Source: JAGDMS01 sp050015455
GTDB lineage: Bacteria > Desulfobacterota > Binatia > HRBIN30
Assembly (NCBI GenBank): GCA_050015455.1
Contig: JBEKBJ010000007.1
Location: forward strand, 1 to 64,000
Reading direction: 5' to 3'
DNA length: 64,000 nt
Position 1 is the first letter of the stretch; each line of letters opens with the position of its first letter. The translations under genes and the position numbers were made by a program. The notes under the pieces were generated by a model. The model was not told where the DNA came from. It did no database searches and was given only the letters and a program-made list of their open reading frames with translations. Positions 43,708 to 50,882 of the stretch are shown piece after piece.

Positions 43708-45894
43708 GTGGCCAAAGCAACGGACGAGCAGGAGACCAGCCAAATCCTGAACGAAGTCGCGGGCGTGCTGACGCTGGCCACGGCGTTGTTCGCCCTGGTC
43801 AGCTTCATGTCGTTTCAGCATGGGGAGCCGAAGGTGGACCTCGGCGGCCCGGTAGGATACGGCCTGTCCAGCGTTCTCATGCAGGCATTGGGCTTGGCGG
43901 CCTACCTGCTGCCTCTGTTGCTCGGCATCGCCGGCGTTCGCTTGCTGCGCTCGCGATTAGCTGAGCTTTCAGGGGCGCGCGCCGGCGCCGCTCTGAGCTT
44001 GCTGCTCAGCGTGGCGGTGATGCTCGCCCTGTGCTTGCGCGAGCGCGCCGTGGTCCACGCCGGCGGGTGGTGTGGCGGCTTTCTCGCCAGCCTGCTGCGC
44101 GAAGCGTGCGGCACGCTGGGCGCGTACGTCGTCACCACCGTGGCGCTGTTACTCTCTGTCATGTTCACCACCCGTTCATCGCTGCGCGGCGGCACCAACG
44201 CCGTCGCGACCGGCGCCCGTGCGCGCTGGAGCCGCTGGCGAGCACGCCGCCGGCAGAGCGCTGCGGCACAGCAGCCCGTGAACCGCAAACGCCCGCCGGC
44301 AGCGGCGCAGGACGGGCCGGTGATCGTGTTGGGTGAAGAGGTGGCGCTGGCGGTAGACAAGCCGGCGGCGCTCCGCGCAACCCAGCAACTGCTCCCATTT
44401 GCCGATGCCGGGTATCAGACCCCGTCGCTGAGTCTCTTGGATACGCCGCGCCATCATGTCGTGCGCGTCGACGAAGACAGTTTGCGCAAGAGCTCGGAGA
44501 TCTTGGAAGCCAAACTGGCCAACTTCGACATTGAAGGCAAGGTGGTGGCGGTGCGGCCGGGGCCGGTGATAACCACGTTCGAAATCGAGCCCGCCCCCGG
44601 CGTGAAGGTCAACCGGATCGTCACCTTGCAGGACGACCTGGCCATGGCGTTGCGCGCCGTGGGCGTCCGCATCCTTGCCCCGGTCCCGGGCAAAGCGGTG
44701 GTCGGGATCGAGGTGGCCAATGCCAAGCGCGAGAGTGTCTACCTCAGGGAAATTCTCGAAAGCGAGCCGTTTCTGCAGGCGCAGTCGACGCTGACGCTGG
44801 CGCTCGGCAAGGACAGCGTCGGCAATCCGGTGGTCGCGGATCTGGCGCGCATGCCCCATTTGTTGCTGGCTGGGGCCACCGGCACCGGCAAGTCGGTTTC
44901 CATCAACGCCATGATCATGAGCATTCTCTTCAAATCGTCCCCGCGCGACGTACGCTTCGTCATGATCGATCTGAAAATGCTCGAATTGTCACTATATGAG
45001 GATCTTCCTCACCTTTTAGTTCCGGTCGTCACTGACGCAAAGAAAACCGTCCTCGTCCTCAAGCACCTGGTGAATGAGATGGACGAACGCTACCAGCTGC
45101 TCAAGGACATGGGCGTGCGCCACATCGACGGCTACAACCGATTGGTGGAGCGCGACGAAGACGACCGTCAGGCCGGTGTCATCGAGCTCACGGACCCCGT
45201 TGGCGAGGCGGCGCCGTTCGAGCCGCTGCGGCGGGCGCATGCGCGTTTGCCGAAGATCATCATCATCATCGACGAGCTGGCGGACCTGATGATGACGTTG
45301 GGCCGCGACGTGGAGGAATCCATCACGCGCCTGGCACAGAAGGCCCGCGCCGCCGGCATTCACCTCATCCTCGCCACCCAACGACCGTCGGTGGACGTGG
45401 TGACCGGTCTCATCAAGGCTAATTTCCCGGCCCGCATCTCTTTCCAGATGACGGCGCGGGTGGACTCGCGCACCATCCTTGACTGCATCGGCGCCGAGCG
45501 CTTGCTGGGCGGCGGCGACATGCTGTTCCTGCCGCCGGGCACGGCGCGGGTGCAGCGGCTGCACGGCGCCTTCGTTTCCGAAGCCGAGATCCGCCGCGTC
45601 TGCGAGTTCGCCAAGCAGCAGGCGCAGCCGCAGTACGCGCTCGATCTGCTCGAAGAGGATGAGGAGGATGAGGCCGCAGCCGAGGATGACGGCTATGAGG
45701 ATGTGATGTACGATCAAGCCGTGCGCCTAGTGACCGAAACTCGTCAAGCATCGATCTCGTGGGTGCAGCGGCGCTTGCGCGTCGGGTATAACCGCGCCGC
45801 CAGGATGATCGAGCGCATGGAACGCGAAGGCGTCGTGAGCACCAGTGAAAACGGACGCCCACGAGAGGTTCTGGCGCAACGAATCGAGGAGTGA
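43708..45894 (+). CDS. ftsK: DNA translocase FtsK
   Basis: FtsK pumps DNA at the division septum and helps resolve chromosome dimers. The 728-aa protein has about four N-terminal membrane helices (residues ~20-155), a short linker, an alpha domain with IEPAPGVKVNRI, and a RecA-like motor with LLAGATGTGKSVSINAMI (Walker A GATGTGKS near residue 390) and IIIIDELADLMMTLGRDVEE (Walker B). A gamma winged-helix ends the protein (ASISWVQRRLRVGYNRAARM). It starts with GTG and is joined to lolA by a 1-base overlap of stop and start. Confidence 0.96.
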   Translation: MAKATDEQETSQILNEVAGVLTLATALFALVSFMSFQHGEPKVDLGGPVGYGLSSVLMQALGLAAYLLPLLLGIAGVRLLRSRLAELSGARAGAALSLLLSVAVMLALCLRERAVVHAGGWCGGFLASLLREACGTLGAYVVTTVALLLSVMFTTRSSLRGGTNAVATGARARWSRWRARRRQSAAAQQPVNRKRPPAAAQDGPVIVLGEEVALAVDKPAALRATQQLLPFADAGYQTPSLSLLDTPRHHVVRVDEDSLRKSSEILEAKLANFDIEGKVVAVRPGPVITTFEIEPAPGVKVNRIVTLQDDLAMALRAVGVRILAPVPGKAVVGIEVANAKRESVYLREILESEPFLQAQSTLTLALGKDSVGNPVVADLARMPHLLLAGATGTGKSVSINAMIMSILFKSSPRDVRFVMIDLKMLELSLYEDLPHLLVPVVTDAKKTVLVLKHLVNEMDERYQLLKDMGVRHIDGYNRLVERDEDDRQAGVIELTDPVGEAAPFEPLRRAHARLPKIIIIIDELADLMMTLGRDVEESITRLAQKARAAGIHLILATQRPSVDVVTGLIKANFPARISFQMTARVDSRTILDCIGAERLLGGGDMLFLPPGTARVQRLHGAFVSEAEIRRVCEFAKQQAQPQYALDLLEEDEEDEAAAEDDGYEDVMYDQAVRLVTETRQASISWVQRRLRVGYNRAARMIERMEREGVVSTSENGRPREVLAQRIEE

Positions 45895-46553
45895 TGACAG
45901 CACGAGCTCTCCGGGTTTGCCTCCTTGCCGGCATGCTCGTCGCGGCTGAGCGCCGTGGCGTGGAGGTTCAGAAGATCGTTCAAAAAGTGCAGGAGCGCTA
46001 CGACAGCACGCGCGACTTTACCGCCCAGGTGACGCAGGAAATGACGATCGCCAGCCTCGGCAAGACGACCGCAGCGCAAGGGACGGTCGCCTTCAAGAAG
46101 CCCGGCAAGATGCGCTGGGAACTGGATCACGACACGCCCCAGGTGATCGTCGCCGACGGCAGTACCCTCTGGCTCTATCAGCCCAAGGAACACCAGGTGA
46201 TCAAAGCGCCGTTCGACGACGCCTTTCGGTCCACCACCCCGATCTCGTTCCTCACCGGTGTCGGCAACATCGCCCAGGATTTTAACGTGAGTCTAGAGGG
46301 CGCCAGCGCCGATGGCGGGCTGGTCTACCTGATGCTGGTGCCGCGCCGCGACAGTGCTACCCTCGGCAAGCTCCGCCTGACGGTAGCAAGCGACAGCGGT
46401 GAAATCCGTGGCGCGGAGATTTTCGATCCGCTCGGCAACGTCAGCCGGCTGCGGTTCTCGGACATCCGGCGCAATCAGAACCTGCCGGACAAAGATTTCG
46501 TCTTCGAGGTGCCGCCGGGCGTCGATGTGATCACTCCACCCATCGCCCGGTGA
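45894..46553 (+). CDS. lolA: Outer-membrane lipoprotein carrier protein LolA
   Basis: This periplasmic chaperone moves lipoproteins from LolCDE to LolB. The 219-aa protein has a short N-terminal hydrophobic segment (VCLLAGMLVAA) consistent with a signal peptide. DFTAQVTQEM, GTVAFKKPGKMRWE, VIVADGSTLWLYQP and the concave-sheet segments LRLTVASDSGEI and FEVPPGVDV are typical. ftsK-lolA is a known gene order. yajQ follows 10 bp later. LolB and LolCDE are not in the window. Confidence 0.9.
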   Translation: MTARALRVCLLAGMLVAAERRGVEVQKIVQKVQERYDSTRDFTAQVTQEMTIASLGKTTAAQGTVAFKKPGKMRWELDHDTPQVIVADGSTLWLYQPKEHQVIKAPFDDAFRSTTPISFLTGVGNIAQDFNVSLEGASADGGLVYLMLVPRRDSATLGKLRLTVASDSGEIRGAEIFDPLGNVSRLRFSDIRRNQNLPDKDFVFEVPPGVDVITPPIAR

Positions 46554-46563
46554 GAGCGCATCC

Positions 46564-47049
46564 ATGCCGTCATTCGACGTCGTCTCGCAGGTGGACCGCC
46601 AGGAGGTCGACAACGCCGTCAATCAGACGCGCAAAGAGATCGGCCAGCGCTATGACTTCAAAGGCACCAAGACGGAGATTGCCTTGGAGGATGACAGCAT
46701 CCAGATCGTCTCGGATGACGATTTCAAAGTGAAAGCTACAGTTGACATCCTGCAATCAAAGCTCGTACGCCGCGGCATCTCCTTGAAGGCGCTGGTGTAC
46801 GGCAAGATCGAGCCGGCGGCGGGCGGCCGGGCGAAACAGACGATCACCGTGCAACAAGGTATCGCCATCGAGAAAGCGCGGCAGATCGTAAAGCTCGTCA
46901 AGGACAAGAAACTGAAAGTGCAGAGCCAGATCCAGGGCGACCAGGTGCGTGTGAGCGGCAAGAAACGCGACGATTTGCAGGCGGCGATTCAACTGCTCAA
47001 GGCGCAGGACCTCGACCTGCCATTGCAGTTCATCAACTATCGCGAATGA
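46564..47049 (+). CDS. yajQ: YajQ-family nucleotide-binding protein
   Basis: The 161-aa protein has two ferredoxin-like domains, with MPSFDVVSQVDRQEVDNAVNQ at the N-terminus (core DVVSQVDRQEVDNA), RYDFKGTKTEI and SIQIVSDDDFKV. The C-terminal half ends in LQFINYR, the family signature. Some members bind cyclic di-GMP and act with transcription regulators; others bind RNA. The length is standard. It is the last gene of the rnj-ftsK-lolA run and is convergent with the gene at 47090. Confidence 0.94.
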   Translation: MPSFDVVSQVDRQEVDNAVNQTRKEIGQRYDFKGTKTEIALEDDSIQIVSDDDFKVKATVDILQSKLVRRGISLKALVYGKIEPAAGGRAKQTITVQQGIAIEKARQIVKLVKDKKLKVQSQIQGDQVRVSGKKRDDLQAAIQLLKAQDLDLPLQFINYRE

Positions 47050-47089
47050 GCGCGCTGCGCCTACCGCGTCGGCAGCGGCGCTGGGGAGC

Positions 47090-47548
47090 TCAGGCGACCT
47101 CGGCTTCCTGAGGGCGGCCAGGCTGCGCGGAGAAGACGCTCCATCGGTTGCGGTACACCGCGTAGCGCCCGCGGTACGGTTTGCCGGCGCCGTGTAAGCT
47201 GAAGGTCGGCCCGCTGACGGCGGATGCCGGAATGACGAAGATCTCATCGGCGGCGCGCCGGTTCTTGGCGATGCAGACGAAGACGTCGCAGTAACGGCGT
47301 TCCCACCGGCCGTGACGATGGAAGTTGAAGTTCCAGCTGCTGTAGTCGTAGGCGTAGCGTCTCCCGTTGACCGTCACGGTGTGGGCATAGCGCCCCGGAA
47401 ACGCCACGCGCAACGCGACGCGCTGGTGGCCGTTGACGAGCAGGTCGTATTTCCCATCACGAGCGGGCTCGCGCACGTGGAAGCCCATCCGGCGCAGACG
47501 GCCGGCGATGGCGGCTCTAGCCGTTTGATGTTTATGGTGACGATTCAT
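47090..47548 (-). CDS. Hypothetical protein, possible degenerate PD-(D/E)xK fold
   Basis: I do not recognise the 152-aa protein. The N-terminal helix (ARAAIAGRLRRMGFHV) is followed by KYDLLVNGHQRVALRVAF, then a strand pair CDVFVCIAKNRR and EIFVIPASAV. This order (helix, D-strand, strand, D-FV-C, FVIP) resembles restriction-endonuclease-like nucleases. The expected ExK is replaced by A45-L-R47, so catalysis is doubtful. Residues 60-90 are rich in Tyr, Trp and His. The ATG at 47548 is chosen over a TTG three codons upstream. It is cytoplasmic by appearance. Confidence 0.55.
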   Translation of the reverse strand: MNRHHKHQTARAAIAGRLRRMGFHVREPARDGKYDLLVNGHQRVALRVAFPGRYAHTVTVNGRRYAYDYSSWNFNFHRHGRWERRYCDVFVCIAKNRRAADEIFVIPASAVSGPTFSLHGAGKPYRGRYAVYRNRWSVFSAQPGRPQEAEVA

Positions 47549-47706
47549 GTAAAGCAATGCCCTGAACAGATGCGACGGCGGCCGGCAGCCTTCCCTTCAC
47601 ATCGTTCCCCAAGATTTCTTGCAACCTCACAACCGGGATCAGGAGCTAGAAGCACGATAGCTTCGGCCCCGTGGTATCGCAAGAAAAAATTGGGCCGCGC
47701 CCAGCC

Positions 47707-48507
47707 TCACTCCGGCGGGCTGCTTCCGTTGGTCGGCAGTTCGGTTTCCGGCAAGCGGGCAGCGACGAATATCGTCCCATTGCTGTCGTAGGGACCTTGC
47801 CAGCCGCTGCGGTGACAGGGCGGGATCGGTTCGTCCACAAAGAATTCGTGCTCGGCCGCCGTGAGGGCGCGGTAGCGGGGCTGCCACGGTCCGTCCACGG
47901 CCTCGACCTCCGTGCCGACGTCGGTGATCCACGGACCTTCGACTTGCCATTGGCGCGAATGCGCATGAAAGGCCCACGGCCGCGCATCATACGTCGCTTG
48001 TCGCTGCAGCCCGTCGGCAGTCCGCACCGTACGTTTATGCCGGAGCCTGACTTCACGGACGCGGTAAGACCAACAATATGTGCTACTGTAGTCACCGTGA
48101 GGCTCGTTCTCCGGAGCCAAGGCGGCGCTATTCCAAGCAAATTCCTGCTTCCTGAGCTCCAATTCGGCTGGTGGCAAGGGCAGCTGCTCCAGTTCCGTTC
48201 GCACCGCCTCGGCCTGGTGTGGGTCGGTGGTCAGGGCCCGCCGCAGCTCCGTGACCGCAAGGTTCAGGCGTCCGGCCTTGGCCGCGAGCTGGGCGAGGTG
48301 GAGGTGGCGCTCGGCTTCAGCGGCCGAAGAGCGTGCGCCTTCGGGCGCTTCCTCGGACGCATGGTCGATCAGCCAACGCTCCTCCGCGATTGCCAGAGAA
48401 TAGTGCGCCTCGGCCTCATCTTTGGCGAGGCTGGACTCATGGCGCTCCCAGGCCGACGGTGCACAGGCAGCCGCCGCGAGCAAGGGTAACAACCACCACC
48501 GACGCAT
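47707..48507 (-). CDS. Hypothetical lipoprotein
   Basis: The 266-aa product begins MRRWWLLPLLAAAACAP, a signal peptide with a likely lipobox (LAAAAC, Cys15). A helical, TPR-like segment spans residues ~30-115 (EAERHLHLAQLAAKAGRLNLAVTEL read as AEAERHLHLAQ and LAVTELRRALTTDP). A Trp/Tyr-rich C-terminal half follows (TYDARPWAFHAHSRQWQVEGP). I do not recognise a family. The ATG at 48507 is chosen as it places the signal peptide at the start. A gap of about 370 bp upstream, with a stem-loop at 48676-48710, separates it from the DUF4124 gene on the other strand. Confidence 0.7.
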   Translation of the reverse strand: MRRWWLLPLLAAAACAPSAWERHESSLAKDEAEAHYSLAIAEERWLIDHASEEAPEGARSSAAEAERHLHLAQLAAKAGRLNLAVTELRRALTTDPHQAEAVRTELEQLPLPPAELELRKQEFAWNSAALAPENEPHGDYSSTYCWSYRVREVRLRHKRTVRTADGLQRQATYDARPWAFHAHSRQWQVEGPWITDVGTEVEAVDGPWQPRYRALTAAEHEFFVDEPIPPCHRSGWQGPYDSNGTIFVAARLPETELPTNGSSPPE

Positions 48508-48675
48508 CGCTCGCCGCAGTATGCAGCATTGGGCGCGCAGTCGGCAAGTCATCGATATCTGCCTAGCCACGTCTCCTCCCATGTTCGCTTGATCTGCGGC
48601 AGGCTCACGCCGAAATGGATTGCCATTGATCTGACTTCCGTCTGAATTTCTGCCGGCGCCTGAGTATGAGTGGGA

Positions 48676-48710
48676 GCCGGCGATAGTCAAGGCGCGCAGT
48701 CATCGCCGGC
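48676..48710. other. Strong stem-loop between divergent genes
   Basis: GCCGGCGAT (48676-48684) and ATCGCCGGC (48702-48710) form a perfect 9-bp stem with a 17-nt loop, in the 369-bp region between the minus-strand lipoprotein and the plus-strand DUF4124 gene. No T tract follows on either strand. No gene is seen in the region. Confidence 0.45.
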
Positions 48711-48876
48711 GCATCCTCGCAAAGCGCCGGCCGGAACGCTGGTTGAAGACTGCGCTTTCAGCTGGTGCGCGCTGAGTGAGATCGCCCGCCTCGGAGCCGA
48801 AGGTGTCCGCCATGCTATCCAACGGCACGTTGCATTGGACGTTGCCTTAAGGGATACCTTAGCATAGCATTTAGTC

Positions 48877-49542
48877 ATGAAAGCTATAGGGGCCATTGTC
48901 GTCAGCGTGACCGTCTCCACATTGGTTGCCACGGCTGCCCGTGCTGACATTCTCGAATGGCAGGATGCGGAAGGTGTCCTGCACTACACGAATCTGAAGG
49001 ACGAGGTGCCGCCGGAGCAGCAGTCACGGGTCGTCGTTGACGAGCGCGCAAGGCAGCCGCAGGCCCCAGCTGCGGAAGAGAAGCCGCAGGCGTCAGCTGG
49101 AGAGCAAGCCGAGTCACGCCGCGACACGGCGGAGGCAGACGACCGTGCACAGGCGGCGCACGCATATATCGAGGGTTTGGAAAACGGGCTGGAACTGGCG
49201 CGCAGCGTCAACACCGGCGGCAGCGCATACGTCAGCGGGCCGTTGGTGGTTACGATCTCCGGTTCGACGCCCTCCGAGGTGTATTCGCCGCCATGGTATT
49301 CGGGGTATTACCCGTTCCTCCCCGGGTACTACTCCTCATTGTGGGGATACTCCCCGTTCGTATCGGGATATTATCCATTGGTAACGACGGCCGTCGGACG
49401 GCACCGATTCCATCGACACGACAAGGAGATCGCGCAGGTGGAGCGGCCAGTATTTCCGTTTACTCCTCCAGCAGGCCCCCCGCCGTTGGGGCTACCCGTG
49501 GGACCGGTTCTGCGTGGGGTTTCAGGAGGCACGTGGCGGTGA
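48877..49542 (+). CDS. Exported DUF4124 protein with Tyr-rich segment
   Basis: The 221-aa protein has a signal peptide (AIVVSVTVSTLVATAARA, cleaved near residue 23) and then the DUF4124 motif DILEWQDAEGVLHYTN. A Pro/Ala/Glu-rich linker and a helix (AAHAYIEGLENGLELAR) follow. A Tyr/Pro/Gly-rich stretch with PPWYSGYYPFLPGYY and WGYSPFVSGYY (residues ~131-165) precedes a His-rich and Pro-rich tail. The DUF4124 domain is common in proteobacterial envelope proteins and its function is not known. The repeats could be cell-wall or matrix interacting. Confidence 0.75.
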   Translation: MKAIGAIVVSVTVSTLVATAARADILEWQDAEGVLHYTNLKDEVPPEQQSRVVVDERARQPQAPAAEEKPQASAGEQAESRRDTAEADDRAQAAHAYIEGLENGLELARSVNTGGSAYVSGPLVVTISGSTPSEVYSPPWYSGYYPFLPGYYSSLWGYSPFVSGYYPLVTTAVGRHRFHRHDKEIAQVERPVFPFTPPAGPPPLGLPVGPVLRGVSGGTWR

Positions 49543-49639
49543 AGCGCGCCGCCAAAGCCGGCCGGACGTGCCGCGCAGCAGTTATGTGAGATTCACCTGC
49601 TGTGATTTGTGAGTGGCCGCGCCCGCGGGACCGTAACGA

Positions 49640-50738
49640 TCACGCCGCCTGTGCTTGCAGGTAAGCTTCGATGAAGCGGTCGATGTCGCCGTCGAGCACC
49701 GCGTCGGCGTTGCCGATCTCGACCCCGGTGCGATGGTCTTTGACCATGCGGTAGGGGTGCAGGACGTACGAGCGGATCTGGCTCCCCCACGCGATGTCCT
49801 TCTTGGTCTTGTTCAGCTCCGCCATCTTCTCGCGCTGTTTCTCTTTCTCCAGCTCGTAGACGCGAGCGCGCAAGATCTTCATTGCCATCGACTTGTTCTT
49901 GTGCTGCGAGCGTTCGTTCTGGCAGGCGACGACGATGCCGGTGGGGAGGTGCGTCAGGCGGACCGCCGAATCCGTCTTGTTCACGTGCTGGCCGCCCGCG
50001 CCGCTCGACCGATAGGTGTCGACGCGCAAATCAGCCTCATTGATCTCCACCTCCACATCTTCCTCGATCTCGGGATAGACGAACGCCGAGGCGAATGAGG
50101 TGTGGCGGCGGGCGTTGGCGTCGAACGGCGAGATGCGCACCAAACGATGGATCCCGGCTTCAGCGTGGAGATAGCCGTAGGCGTAAGGTCCCTCCACCGT
50201 GATGGTGGCGCTTTTGATGCCGGCGCCCTCACCGGGCTGGACATCGATCAGGGCGGTCTTGAAGCCGTGGCGCTCGGCCCAGCGCAGGTACATGCGCAGC
50301 AGCATTTCGGCCCAATCCTGTGCCTCGGTGCCGCCGGCGCCGGGGTGCAGGGTCACGATCGCGTTGCCGGCGTCGTGCTCGCCGCCGAGCTTGCGATGCA
50401 GCTCTAGCCGATCGAGTGCTTCCTCCACCTCGTTCAGCTTGGCCCGGGCCTCCGCTTCTGCGTCGGGGTCGCCCTCGGCCGCCAGCTCGGCGAATACCTT
50501 GATGTCTTCGAGGCCTTCGAGCTGCTTGCGCCACGCCGCAACGGGCTCCGAGAGCCCTGAGCGCTGCTTCAGAATGCTTTGGGCTTTCTCGGCGTCGTTC
50601 CAGAAGTCCGGGGCGGCGGCGCGCTCGTCGAGATCGGCTATGCGGGCTTCGCGCTCGGCAACGTCAAAGATGCCTCCCGAAACGGTCGAGGCGTTCCTCA
50701 AGGGAGGCGATGCGGTCTTTCAAAAGGAGGTCTTCCAT
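49640..50738 (-). CDS. prfB: Peptide chain release factor 2, with programmed frameshift
   Basis: RF2 recognises UAA and UGA. The start is ATG 50738; codon 25 is an in-frame TGA (50664-50666), and a +1 shift continues into the main frame, giving about 365 aa, the size of RF2 elsewhere. The main frame holds the GGQ loop SSGAGGQHVNKTDSAVRL and domain 2 with ERHGFKTALIDVQPGEGAGIKS (core DVQPGEGAGIKS). The anticodon tripeptide SPF is visible in ISPFDANARR. If the shift is ignored, the annotated protein starts inside and lacks 24 residues. It is divergent from the YetA-like gene. Confidence 0.95.
50664..50678 (-). promoter_or_regulatory. prfB programmed +1 frameshift site
   Basis: On the minus strand GGGAGG (50673-50678), spacer CAT and CTT TGA (50664-50669) followed by C match the conserved RF2 frameshift signal. 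The SD-like GGGAGG is 3 nt before the CTT slip codon and the TGA is codon 25 of the zero frame. Confidence 0.92.
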
Positions 50739-50882
50739 GTGGTCTCCCACTTAAACTTAACGGCGCCCGCAAGAAACGCAAGCTACGGAAGGGTACGCTC
50801 GCTCCCGTGGAATCTCACAGTGCTGACACTGGCGGGATTGATTCCCGGTGGTGGCGCCGGTATCAAGAAGTTCTTGGGTATC

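Noticed and set aside
48842..48870. TTGCCT-N17-TAGCAT before the DUF4124 gene
   Set aside because: The transcript would begin at the start codon, with no room for a ribosome-binding site.
50199..50882. N-terminal 228 codons ahead of the YetA-like protein
   Set aside because: This stretch is antisense to prfB, low in complexity, and comes before a clear lipoprotein signal at 50883.
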